Below, piece after piece: positions 25,787 to 41,165 of a stretch of 64,000 bases of DNA. The stretch comes from Glandiceps talaboti (lineage: Eukaryota; Hemichordata; Enteropneusta; Spengelidae). Every line of letters starts with the position of its first letter. The first letter of the stretch is position 1. Where the stretch lies: contig NC_135563.1 of the NCBI RefSeq assembly GCF_964340395.1, positions 21,722,151 to 21,786,150 of the forward strand, read 5' to 3'. The position numbers and the translations under genes were made by a program. The notes beneath the pieces are model-generated. The model ran no database searches and was not told the DNA's origin. It saw only the letters and a list, made by a program, of their open reading frames with translations.

Positions 25787-26459
25787 GAGAAACAAGTTAC
25801 CAATTTGAAAATTGATAAGACTGCCGGGCATCCTAGTAGCAACGTGGTGCTAGTGACGCACCTGCGAATAATGACGAACACTTGACACGAGTGTTGATGT
25901 GCCTGACGCCCCAACAGCGCGCTACCGTGATAGCACGGAGACTAGATGACGGCAATCACACTAAAATAAAGACACTGCGAAAATATGAGCGATCGGGAAA
26001 ATAATCACTTCTGCCCCCTGGAATAGCTAGAAATATTTGTCACTATAAAGAGTTTGCAAGGAACCTCTCCGTGTCGAGTCTTACACTATAACATAGAAAA
26101 TAGTTTACAACAACGAATCTGTCTCCGCACAAGTACAGTATTAGTACTAGTAGAAGCTATAACAATGGAATGGGTTTTTTACAGCCGAAAGTTGCTGAAG
26201 TCGGGACATGCGTGATATGGAGTCATCATTTATGTACATGTTTGCGTTTGCAAAAAAAAACTAGGTATCGGCTCTGTTCAACACCGCGTTGACTAAAAAG
26301 AAATGGAATTTAATGGAAGTCAAGGTTAATACTACAAGAGTGCCGTATCTTGCAGCGTCAGTTGTTCGTTCGGTGTGGTAATCCTCACACAATTCAACAT
26401 TCCAACGAGGCGTTACATCGGCCATATATTCTTACCGAGTCTGAACATTGCTTTTTTGG

Positions 26460-29761
<3,302 letters not shown>

Positions 29762-30017
29762 TAAGTCCGTCGTAGTCAACCAGAATATCGTTGAAGAAAG
29801 AATGCAGTGATTGCACCGGCTATAAAGCCAGTATATAGTACTACGGTAAAAGATCAAAACACTGTTCAAACCTGGTTAGAACGAAACAGATGTGGTCGTG
29901 ATAGGACGCAGCGTCGAACGGTCAGTGTCCGTCACCCAAATGATGACTAGAAGTAAAGTCATATCAACACATACGTACTAACTGAGAATGGTAGAATACA
30001 CACACTTCAACCTGGGT
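29762..30017 (-). other. Nkx6 presumed 5' UTR and core promoter zone
   Basis: Between the chosen ATG and the motif cluster. TATA-like sequence occurs on the minus strand (ctatatac, 29831-29838) about 70 bp upstream of the ATG. The transcription start cannot be set from sequence alone. Confidence 0.35.
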
Positions 30018-30310
30018 GGTAGGGTTGCCTGTGATTAATGCACTATGTGCATTTGGAGGCAGCGGACAGCCGGCTAGAGCCCAAGTACGTGTAGCGGGGC
30101 GGGCATGATTATTTCGCTCATCAATCAACTAAGTGCCGTAAGATTAATTATAGTTTGATACGCCTCTAAGGTCAGTCACCATGTTTTACTAAACTGTACT
30201 GATTGGTCAGCACTCACCAGCTGCTTATTGGAGAGGGCCGCTGACTGGTGCCGCCTCCAATCGGTGTAAGAATGCGATTAATGCCCGGTGATAGGTACGA
30301 TTAGGTAAGT
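30018..30310 (-). promoter_or_regulatory. Probable Nkx6 promoter / proximal regulatory region
   Basis: Unique sequence, richer in G+C than its surroundings, 260-550 bp upstream of the Nkx6 start. It holds a GC box (ggggcgggc at 30096-30104), three CCAAT-type motifs (30202-30206 and 30227-30231 on the minus strand, 30257-30261 on the plus strand), an E-box CAGCTG (30218-30223), TAAT-core sites (gattaatta near 30142) and a GATA-like site (gtgatagg near 30291). The motif clustering is seen; promoter function is inferred from position. Confidence 0.5.
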
Positions 30311-33300
30311 TATTAACTCAATATGTCAAGCCGTTGTGAAACACCGTGGCTTTTATTGCACTGCCAATTAAATGGCGACTCTAAACTAAACCCCACATTT
30401 ACCAAGTTTTCATCTGGAACCATTGGTGTTGCTGAAATTCACCCAAATATCCAACAAGAGTGGCAAGCACTTTAAGGAATCAAAGTCGACGCAAAGTAAA
30501 CAAGGTTTAATGGTATCGGCAGTGTATACTGTCCCCTTCTATTTATTATGAGCTTACTATTTCGTCCAGAACAAAGCACTTGCCATTGAAAAGCGGTTGT
30601 CTCTTTCACCCCTTTGTAGATGTAAAATTAAGGTGTTCATTAGACACGCCTCCAATTGTAAATCTATCACACTGTTATAATAGATTTTTGTATAATGAGG
30701 CCAACGCTATAAAGATATAAACGACAATCGCAAGAAAGACTTCCAGCATTTCTTCCCCACCACAGCTGCGTTGCTATGGATATCTCTGAATAATAGTTTT
30801 TTTTAAATACATGAACGGTAGTACCTTCGCATAGACATCTAAATTATACTGCAGCGATCCATTCTGTTTTCGTTTCCATCAGATCGAGAGAGAGAAAAAG
30901 GGTAGCTAAACTGAGGATGATACACGAAAAATAGCTTGCTTTAGTAATAACATAGGCTTAGTGGTCGACTTTATTTACATTTGATAAATCAAATATGATC
31001 AAATATGATCAAAATGTCGCATCTAGTTTTTGATAGCAAGCTGAGCCGAAAGACTTAATTTGGTAAGTGTTGCCACTGTGCTACACATGGGGACAAGTGC
31101 ATGGATTTATCAACCTAAAGTCGGTGTAGCTCTCGTCGCAGTGACGTTGGTAGCAGCACTCTATAGCCTTTCCTCCTATTTTCAATAATTTAATAGCCGC
31201 TTTACTCAACATTCTAAGCTCTCTGTGCATGGTGTGGTTTGCATTCAATTAAAACGATATGTTAGTTTATCAGCTTATCTGGCCACCATGCATAGATTGC
31301 ATCGCTGTTCTGATCGAAACCAGTTCGAGCAATGAAATTAAACTTTGATGAAACTGATTACATTTAATGTAGTCAACAGAAATTATTGTTAAAAGAGAAC
31401 GCCTAATGAAAACATATTAATCTTTAATTTATATTTTTATTATTATTAAAACCACCCCTTGTTCAAGACGGCTATTGACGGCGGACTGGCAACGGATATT
31501 TGCAGATCCAAGATGAAACAGTCCCTTCCTCTTAATGAAAACTCTTTTCCGTCTGCGTTTTCACCGTAAAAAGTCACTCCGGAAACGAGACGACGTGTGC
31601 ACAATACACTGCTATGAGACTCGTGGATATTAGGAGTATTGTCACTATTGTTCACTACTAAGATTACCTATCTCACGCCACTAAACTACAAGTTTCCAAT
31701 AACCTCCAACGGGTTGCCATACTGACTACAGACACAACTTCTACATCCGTTCATCACATTTTTCATCATAATTTCTATTCAGCCACGTTCAAAATATAAC
31801 AAAAATGCAATTCTGAATAAACTATAAGACATGGTTTTGATTGGAAGAACGTGCGTTATATTTACAAAGAAAACGATAAAATATATACTATATTATATTA
31901 ACGCCGAAAATGCCCGTAGTGGCCTAGTAAATCTTTTTCTTTTTAATTTGAAAATCGTCAAAATTTAAAATACACAATCAAAAACTAAGCTAATGTATAC
32001 ATAAATAAACTCATCGTCCGGCCAATGTAAGTAATTCGGCACCAAGATAGGGCTTCATCTCTAACTTCTTTCCTAAGGTTTTCTTGATATGCGAATTACA
32101 GCGTATCTTTTAATGTTTTGTTTTAAAATATTCCAAGAAATTTCCAAGAAATCAAGCATGTAATCCCGCATTTAGTTTTTGTTCTACAATTGTTTTGTTG
32201 TACAAATGGCGGATCTTTATCATTTCGACTGGCATACTTATAAATATTGTCCATCGTTTCGAGATCCATTCAAGTGGTCCCTGAATGCAACGTATATATA
32301 TCACAACTTATTTAAAGTGGTGAAAACTGATATCTAGGCAATTGAAAGATTTTAAAGTCCTGACAAACACTTTGTTCGTTGAAAGTTTAATTACGTCGTG
32401 AATAAATGCCCATTGACATAGCCAAGTAGAATAAAGCGTGTCCTCATTCTCCGATCATAACTTGTTACTTGTTCATTTCAGTTGTCAATTTGCATACTTC
32501 TCGTGCCGACCTCTAGTTCATTTAAAGTTGTATTGCATATACACCAAACAGGCAGATTTCAAGGAAGATTTTTCTCGGCTCCCATCCAAAAGATCTAAAG
32601 CTCTCGTCTCCAGTGTTTAATTAATTGTGGGTGAATCCCTTTTCAGATATAACATTCCGTTGTTATTAGGCTGGCTTTAAGTTCGATGAGAGTAACGAGT
32701 TTCAACTGTAAGTGCCCACAGTCAGCACAAGTCAGGCAGCTGAGACCCACCTCTCAGCCTTCCCTTTCAGCGACCCTAATCAATTTGGCGACTTTATCAT
32801 GTTGATTTTTGACTGATGTTTCATATCATACAATCACATTGCCTGCTTGATTGGAAGCGATGCTTGAAATATTGATTTCATTACATCACGTTTCGGGGGC
32901 TTGCACTTGGTTTTAATTAAGTGGATTAAAACGTCCGCGACAAGAGGCAATGGAGTGTCATCACTGAGGGGAAATGCAAGTGAATATTTCATTGATATAC
33001 AAGTGAACGTATCACGTGTGTCGATTTTAATACTAATTTAAGTCGCTTTGGTAGAAAAAAGGGGTTGTACGGCGGATTGAAAGCGACACAGGGTGTGCAA
33101 GATGATGTATCTGATCAGTGTTATTCAGTACACTCTTTGAAATGGAAATTGCGTTTACAAGTAGACAGTGCTGGATGATATTAGATTACATGCTTATTTC
33201 ATGAGGTGTTTACATCTGAAATGAACCATCTCATCCCAAGAGTGAAATCCCGAATACTAACAAGATGGCCCTATGCATTTTTCACTCACCATGTCAGACA

Positions 33301-35002
33301 GCAGTGGCAATTGTACAATACAGGCTACTCAGCCTGTTAGCCGAGAACACGCCATCTTTTATTTCACGAATTCTCTTTCATTCACCCCAGTACACAACAC
33401 ACCAATACAAATTAAAAACGGTATACACGGCTGAAAAGTACAACACTTTCCAGGAAAACAACATCGACCCTTTTAATGTATTAAACTTTAACGTTTAAGC
33501 CGACTGTTTAGTTTGGTTGCCAGGATAATGCATAGATTCTTTTTAATCGAAAACTCAATCATGTGGTGCACACACAACATATATCGTTTGCTTATACGGT
33601 TTCTCTATCATTTTAATCGTATCTAATTCATTAAACTTGATAATGTTCACACATATCATGCAAGCTTATCTATTACTTTGTGACTAGTCTTTTTGCGAAG
33701 ACTTCTCAATATTACACCGTCGCCAATTCACCACTGAGATCGTGAGCTGAAATATAAACAAGTGTAATTAATTGGTCCTCACCACTTTCGATTGATTTAT
33801 GTACGTACATTACACCAAACGGAAGTTAGTATAGCTTACAGGGTCAACCATCGCACCGTTATCCAGTACATTCACTGCCCATTACCTTCACGGACAGGAT
33901 ATTTCAACTTTCTTACTTACTTTTTTTGGTGGGGAAAAACACTTAAAAGTCTACGAGTTACAGTGGTTATAAACCTACTCCATGTGACTTCTATAAAATT
34001 AATGGCCGCTAGTAGCAAGAACAGTTGCTATTCAAGAATACTGCAAAACAAAGTGATTTCTGTAACTAAATTTCGCATTTAATTCCTTTCATTCTGTTTT
34101 ACATATTGCATGTTTAATGCATCATTTTCTATGTTTAGTTGTTTCACAGTTGCTATGGTGAAACCGTGACGTAATTATTCAGAATGTTTGATAGAGACAG
34201 ACAGACACCGTATTGCTGTTATCGAGTTATCGTACGATCTTTACAAGTGGCTCAAAACTGGTTAAATTCAACAGATATAATTTTCGTATTTCAATTATAA
34301 GAATTAACGGATGTGTAAGGGGAAGTGATACATTGCGAACAATAGAGTACGTATGAACTAAGTCTGACTGAGAGTGGTTAGAAGAACCGACGAGACGCGA
34401 TCCCCTCTGATTTAGTAATGATAGTCCCCCAGCAGGTACTGTCCACTACTCGTAGGTCGCACTGGGACAATGAAACTATTACAAGTAACATTGCGTCTAC
34501 AGGTTGGGTAGAACTGCTATGCAGTGTTGCATTGGAAACTCTTATTCAGCCTATTTGCTTTGGTTGAGTTTAGATTAGAGCAAATCAGAATCGGACTATA
34601 GATTGGGTCTGTATATTTGGGTTCCGTTAGGTAAAGGTTACCCTAATTTATACTGTCTATAAGAGAATGAAAGATATCTCAAATACAACCATGGGTTAAC
34701 AAGATAACATCAAGCGCTTGTTATCCGTCCACATCATGTCACCACATTTGTTTTTTGTTTTTTTTATAGTGTACATTTATGATCCATTCCTGTTCTTGGA
34801 CAGGAAACCAATACACTGTTTTAGATTTACAATTAACATTTGATTCTAACTTCTGCCACAAACGGTACGTAAATGTGACACAACCACACAGATTGTGTGT
34901 TTCTCATACAATGTGCATGTGTGAGCGGTTTCCTTTAAGCTTACAAAGGAACTACAACAAAGCCGGTGCATGTGTGTGCATAACGTATTTATGTAAAAGT
35001 AC
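30311..35002. other. Nkx6 5' flank, no gene recognised
   Basis: Mostly unique DNA, notably poor in simple repeats compared with the rest of the window. A 69-codon minus-strand ORF (31446-31655) ends in a TAATAATAATAAA tail on its own strand and could be a retroelement remnant, but no domain is seen. Confidence 0.5.
32740..33015. promoter_or_regulatory. Enhancer-like unique patch upstream of Nkx6
   Basis: About 3 kb upstream of Nkx6. Non-repetitive, with clustered homeodomain-type motifs: ccctaatcaattt near 32772, and ttaattaagtggattaaa near 32914, which overlaps a TTAATTAA, an NK-type AAGTG core and a GGATTA (Otx/K50 type) site, followed by CACGTG near 33013. Motif density is the only evidence. 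Confidence 0.25.
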
Positions 35003-35246
35003 TATGTATGTATGTATGTATGTATGTATGTATGTATGTATGTATGTATGTATGTATGTATGTATGTATGTATGTATGTATGTATCCGTATGACAGACAT
35101 GGAGATGTATGGATAGGCAGGCAGGCAGGCAGGCAGGCAGGTAGGTAGGTAGGTAGGTAGGTGGGTGGGTGGATAGATGGATAGATGGATTGATTGATTG
35201 ATGAATGGATGGATGGATAATAAGATCGATCAATCGATCCTTGCTG

Positions 35247-35298
<52 letters not shown>

Positions 35299-35321
35299 TA
35301 CAGACAAATCGATCGATCGAT
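35003..35321. repeat. Mosaic of successive tetranucleotide microsatellites
   Basis: Blocks run in order: TATG (35003-35085), GGCA (35115-35140), GGTA (35141-35161), GGTG (35161-35171), AGAT/GGAT (35171-35190), TGAT (35190-35201), GGAT (35205-35218), GACA (35247-35306), GATC (35309-35321). Many adjacent motifs differ by one base. Confidence 0.95.
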
Positions 35322-35551
35322 GTATACACCGAAATACTGTTAGCTATCTAAGCTGTCATAAGATTATAATTTCTGATGACTCGATTCCTATGGACCTTGC
35401 AAGAACACTGTCATGTACCGTGTATCATATTTGCGAAAAATATTTTCAACTTATGTTTTGACGTTTGTTTATTTGTTTTTGGTTAGTACTCCACAAGTTA
35501 TATTTTGTTAGAGGAATGACCTCGCAACAGGTTTTACGTAATCGACGTGTA

Positions 35552-35685
35552 TGCCCCCCATACATGTATGCCCCCTCCCCACATACATGTATGGCCCTCC
35601 CCACATACATGTATACCCCCTCCCCACATACATGTATGCCCCTCCCCACATACATGTACGCCCCCTCCCCACATACATGTACGCA
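35552..35685. repeat. Minisatellite, 21-22 bp unit, about six copies
   Basis: Unit ccctccccacatacatgtat plus 1-2 bases. The peptides it encodes in several frames are repeat artefacts. Confidence 0.93.
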
Positions 35686-35848
35686 TTGATTACGGACGGT
35701 TTACGATATGAACTTGTTTGCAGCTTATGGACTTACAAATATCCGTTAATACCATTGATATCAAATGTAGCATGGATTAGATACCATGTTACGTTATCAA
35801 ATATACCAGGACATCCTTGAATGCATATATACGTTAGCAAACACTTGT

Positions 35849-35877
35849 TACGTACGTACGTACGTACGTACGTACGT

Positions 35878-35912
<35 letters not shown>
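35849..35912. repeat. (CGTA)n followed directly by (CAGA)n
   Basis: Eight palindromic CGTA units, then eight CAGA units with no spacer. Confidence 0.97.
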
Positions 35913-35913
<1 letters not shown>

Positions 35914-36370
35914 TACCGAAGGGAAGTGTAAGACTTACCTTAATGATTATTAAAATTTAGTTAACCCGAACATACAATTGCATCCGATATAGTTTACATG
36001 ACAACAACATTATGTAAACTTGTCTTTTTCTGTGATACAGGTCTAGCGTAACAAAGTTGGTTGCGAACATTTATTTTATGTTTACAAAATACTTTACTTG
36101 ATATTCGATGAAATAAAGTTCTGGTATGTCGCACATCTGAAAGAATGCAAAACAGACGATCGGTTATACATAAATTGCTTAATTACGCCCACACATTGAC
36201 TTTATATAGTTAGAATTTTATCGGTAAAGGATTAAGATTTTCATTTTCGTAGCAGGTTGACTGAAAATAATTTGCGACCTCGATTTTGGTTTTGATGGTG
36301 CAGTCAATTGAATGGACTGAACGATTAATCTTTGTAGGATTAAGCTAAGTGATAGTAACGACATAAAATA

Positions 36371-36410
36371 CAAAAACAAACAAACAAACAAACAAACAAA
36401 CAAACAAAAC
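36371..36410. repeat. (AAAC)n microsatellite
   Basis: About nine units. Confidence 0.96.
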
Positions 36411-36512
36411 AGCAATTTGGAGCACAATCGACGAATATTTCAGTTTTTCTATTAATCATTTTTTCTCCTTTCAACTTTGTACATTGATTTATTCATATTC
36501 ATAGGATCTATG

Positions 36513-36518
36513 AGAAAA

Positions 36519-36570
<52 letters not shown>

Positions 36571-36584
36571 AATAATAAAATTGT
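36513..36584. repeat. (TTA)n microsatellite flanked by inverted ends
   Basis: About 17 TTA units. aattttattatt at the left and aataataaaatt at the right are reverse complements, so the whole tract can fold. Confidence 0.93.
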
Positions 36585-36763
36585 ACAACTTCAGATCAAT
36601 TTCAACTCATTGTTTATAATGTTGTCGGAAAATAATTTTTCAATTTGAGAATTTTGTAAATATTGATGTGTGTAAGTCGTTGTAGACTTTCTGAAAATAT
36701 CAAATATCAAAAATGCATATACAAATGTGGCTCACAGCAAAATTCCCCGAATGAGGCAGGAGT

Positions 36764-36883
<120 letters not shown>

Positions 36884-37289
36884 GTTCTATGGCGTTGAAC
36901 AGGAACAACTGTCAGAGTAGATCGTAGTAAAACGTTAGAAATCCTGCGTAATGTTAGTTATTAAACTAATTGAAATAGATTGGCAAAATGTGCTTAATTC
37001 CACATCAAATTTGACACTTTTTCACAAAATAAAAACCCTTTTATGAGTTAGTCTCAAGTATCTTTGCATGTAATGATACAGAAAATGCTAGAAGTCAAAG
37101 AAGGACACGTGATAACCGAATGACCAAATGTTTTCGATGTTAAAGGCCCATTTCGGTATAGAATTAAAATTTATGTCAAATAAAAAAGTTTGTCCTCAAA
37201 AAAAGAATTATCCTAAAATCTAATTGTTATGGTTTCACTGATAAGGTAATACTAATGTGCTAACATGGGATTGGAACAAACCAATCAAT

Positions 37290-37422
37290 CAACCAACCAA
37301 CCAACCAACCAACCAACCAACCAACCAACCAACCAACCAACCAACCAACCAACCAACCAACCAACCAACCAAATAAACAAACAAACAAACAAACAAACAA
37401 ACAAACAAACAAACAAACAAAC
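37290..37422. repeat. (AACC)n then (AAAC)n compound microsatellite
   Basis: About 20 AACC units switch at 37371-37376 to about 12 AAAC units, a one-base motif change. Confidence 0.97.
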
Positions 37423-37427
37423 AGAAT

Positions 37428-38208
37428 ATTCCCCTTGTCTGTGGTACAGACCAAGTCTATATATTTGCCTTGTAATGTGCTTTTATCTGTACTTTATTTG
37501 TTTGACATGTTTGTGTATTTTGTATTCTTGTCTTTTTGTAAAGTTTTTCTTTAATTTCTCTAATTGGGCCTTCCTTCCATTGATCTTCCATTAAATAAAT
37601 AAATAAAACCCTGGTCTTTAAACCAGGAGACTGGAATATTCCATTGGACTATTTCAACCATCGTTTTGTCAAACAGCTATTATATCAGACATGGCTAACA
37701 GTCCCCACCTTGTTTGTTATAAAGGCTAACGACATCGACATTTTCAACAACGTTACCGAGAATGAGGTTAGCTGTACACGTAGGTGGGCCTTTGTACGTA
37801 CTATCTTTTACACACTCGGTTTATCGTCACTAAACTACCGTCATTTTATAAAGATAGCTTAAAAAGACTCATGTACTGCCACTTTTTGCAAATGAATGGT
37901 TTCTTCAAACTTTGAAATTGTGCCTATAGTAATTCTCGGGTAAGTTGTTCTCGAGTAGATTGTGGAGTAGACTTCTAGTGGTGGTAAAGAAGAATTCTTT
38001 CTTTCGAATGTTGGTGTCGTTAAAGTTTGCTTAGTACTGGATGGCTCTTTACTGAGCAATAGATTAAAGACTAAATGACACTAACGCGACATTTCTAAAC
38101 GTCGATTCGGAAGCATAGCAAGCAAGAAAAGAAAGAATAAATAAAGAGTGTAACTAGTTGTATCATAACTTGACAAACGACTCGGTCTGTACCACAGACA
38201 AGGGGAAT
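37428..38208. repeat. Pair of 25-bp perfect inverted repeats 731 bp apart
   Basis: 37428-37452 (attccccttgtctgtggtac then agacc) and 38184-38208 are exact reverse complements. The inner part is itself a near-palindrome (gtctgt ggt acagac). Sequence just inside the two arms does not match, so extended TIRs are not shown. Confidence 0.85.
37453..37608 (+). mobile_element. Candidate retroelement 3' tail ending in (TAAA)n
   Basis: A T-rich stretch (gtctttttgtaaagtttttc, ctaattgggcct) ends with four AAAT/TAAA units (37591-37608), as in several LINE 3' ends. It is directly followed by a small hairpin, cctggtc ttta aaccagg. Weak resemblance only. Confidence 0.3.
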
Positions 38209-39950
38209 CTTCTTTCCTTGTCTGAAGTTTGTACCGTCGATTACGTCATTTTCTTGGAAACTGACGGTCCAATCATCGTCCTTCTTATATAATAGTTTAA
38301 TCAAAGGTACCGTTTCATTAAAAACGGTTACAAGTAGTTTATCTTAAAGTTCAGTTTGTTGACGATAGATATTGAACAAAGACTATCATTCCACATGTAA
38401 TTATCAGAATACTGGGGAGAATGAAAACAAATATTCCGAGTCACGCAATGCATATTCGAAGGAGATCAGAACATTACCAACATCATTGTCGTCGACCTGT
38501 CTTAAACGGGAAGAATGACGCACAATGAAATACGAAATAACATTTAGGTATTTAGGAAACTGTTGTCTGCAGACTCAACTGAGTCTACCATCATTGAGTG
38601 GTTCTACGGTCCTTGAGGTGTGACGGAGTTAGTACCATATACGATTCCTATACAGTCATAATATACAGGGAAATGTTTTATACATAGGCAATGTCGGATT
38701 TAACTGTCAGATCGTAATTCGTAAAAAGGGGGATTTACTGACTAAATAAGGTTAATTGAAACGTTTTATGGGTGCAAAGATGACAATAATATTCAAAAGA
38801 ATTTTACTAATTTTTCTGGGATTTGGGAAAAACGGATTTGACTGTTTAGAATAGAGTTATGTCGTCAGAATGGATTACCCACGGCACTTAACACTACTGG
38901 ACTGGTTTTAGCTTTGTACAACGTAATCCATTAGGGTCGTTTATGTTATAAATAGTAATTTCAAGTTAGGATTTTGTACACTCCTATAGTTCGTACCTCA
39001 TCGTTTTATCCAAATCTGGCGGGAAATAATACTTAGTCTTCCAGCATAGACGTTTTCTTAATTCTGTTCTATTTTTAGAGTTTTTTTATACCAATTCAAG
39101 ACACATTTTATTCATATCTAAAATCAAACTTGGATGTGCGCAACATTTTACGAAAGTGAAAAAAAATCTCCTTCATTTTGTAACTTAATTTGAAAAAGAG
39201 AACTCGAATAGCTACAAACTGACTATCCCCAGCCTTTCAATATTACATTCACTACTTAGCGCCGCGTCGTATCCAGGAAGAATAGCATTTTATGTCGGGG
39301 TGGAAGTGCCCCGATAGAGAAAAAATAAAACAAATACATGACATTGGTAATCTTCTAAAAACAGAAAGAAATTTAAAATTGTTACAGAGTTAGATTTGAG
39401 TCCAGAATACATATAATAACGGGCTCATGATTCGTTGAATTATCCACTAAACTTTGTTGAGGCGTTCCAGATGTCTGTTAAATCAACGTTTTAGAACAAA
39501 TCGTTGGCCTACATGTGTGGGAATCAAATTATGACAACCTTTACCTTGCCACAACTCAACTATGTCATGAGATTGGTAAACACAATGACGGTTTTATTCA
39601 AATACAGTATTTGAACATATTGCTTTTGTTTTTAACTTCCTCTGGAATTGACAAAAACTGTCAGAACACAAGGCCAGCCTTGGTAAACGAATGGCTTAGA
39701 AGCATTAGAATACTCCTACAGCTTTCTGTGTTTAAATATTGAACTATATGTACGCACTTCATACTCATCAATGCATATGACATTTTGACGGCATGTGTCG
39801 GGGTTTCTCGTAAGTGTTATTCCATTCGACGTTTTTATAAGTTTAACGTGTATCACGAAACTGGTTGATTCGCATTTAAGGTCAAACGTAAGACGTCGTT
39901 ACATAACGGTAACTATAAAAGGAAGAAATACCAATCCCAAAACCCCAAAT
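38209..39950. other. Intergenic, no gene recognised
   Basis: Unique AT-rich DNA; nothing identified. Confidence 0.55.
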
Positions 39951-40068
39951 GCATACACACACATGCATACATACATGCATACATACATACATACATACAT
40001 ACATACATACATACATACATACATAGGCACACACAGACACAGACACACACACACACACACACAGATAT
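39951..40068. repeat. (CATA)n and (CA)n compound microsatellite
   Basis: CATA block to 40025, then CA/CAGA mixed block. Confidence 0.96.
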
Positions 40069-40998
40069 ACGCACACATAGGCACATTGTTTGTTTATTTG
40101 TTTGTTGGTTTATTTTAGTGCCTGGTACTTAATTTCAAGGATTCGAAACTGTACATGAAATATGACGTATAATCCTCAAAATAGATACATCATTGATTGA
40201 TTAATATAACAATATAGCAGGAAAGTATAGAATGTACTAAAACTGATTCTGATTAATATATATAAATCTTTTCGTGTGAAAGCCGTAAATATTCACACTT
40301 TTTTCAAAAATGATTTGGAATGCTGAATGAGTTTCGGCATTATTCTGAAAGCTCTGAGCAATACTTTTCGAATAAAGTGTAACCTGCCTGCAAAAATAGA
40401 GGAAAATCGTGTTAAGAAGTTAATTACAACTAATAAAAAAAAATTTGTTCAATAATTTGGCGCTAAAATCTTACTAATAGTTTTTTTTCATAACAACGGC
40501 TTTATATTATTATCTTCTACGATTTCAAAAGATATTACAAACTTTTTGTACATATCCCTATATGCCCCTATGTCGGCCAAAAGTATGGTTAGGGTGAAAA
40601 ATCTATTATTTGTAATATTTACTATCACCATGGAGATACTACAACAATAGAACGGGGGTACTACTACTGTATTACTGTAGTACATTTCTCGGATTTGTCG
40701 TACCTAAGTCTCCGCAAAATCAGTGTCAATTTGTGATAAAAAGTTACTCCTCATTGAGTCTAACGTGATGGTACTAAGAGTAGAATGAACGGTAAAACCC
40801 AAAGAATTGAAATAACCAGCACCGTTAATTGAATTGTTTTAGCCATGATTTCCCTATTGTAGTTTGTCAGTTTTTGACGCTCTAAATTACTGTTTAGTCA
40901 TGAACTTGATTGTAATATATTCATGGTACCATAGTATACAATGTCACATACCTTGAATCAAGGCTAACACACATACTTGTTGTGGTCCTAATGTAATT
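40069..40998. other. Intergenic, no gene recognised
   Basis: Unique; nothing identified. Confidence 0.5.
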
Positions 40999-41165
40999 TC
41001 TATCTCAAGAAACTCTCTACACCAAACCTGGTGTACAAAGTTTGTTGAGATAATAACACCAAGACAAGTCTCTGGGTGTAGAGAGCTTCTTGAGATAGTA
41101 ACACCAAGACAAGTCTCTGGGTGTAGAGAGCTTCTTGAGATAGAACACAAAACAAGTCTCTAGGT
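40999..41165. repeat. 45-bp direct repeats with an inverted copy upstream
   Basis: Direct units start at 41055, 41100 and (partial) 41144, sharing aacaccaagacaagtctctg and ggtgtagagagcttcttgag. The upstream words tatctcaagaaactctctac and acc (41000-41022) are the reverse complement of the unit's end, so the array can form a hairpin. Confidence 0.9.

Noticed and set aside
31446-31655. 69-codon minus-strand ORF followed by a TAATAATAATAAA tail
   Set aside because: The tail hints at a retroelement 3' end, but the peptide matches nothing I recognise. Too weak to call.
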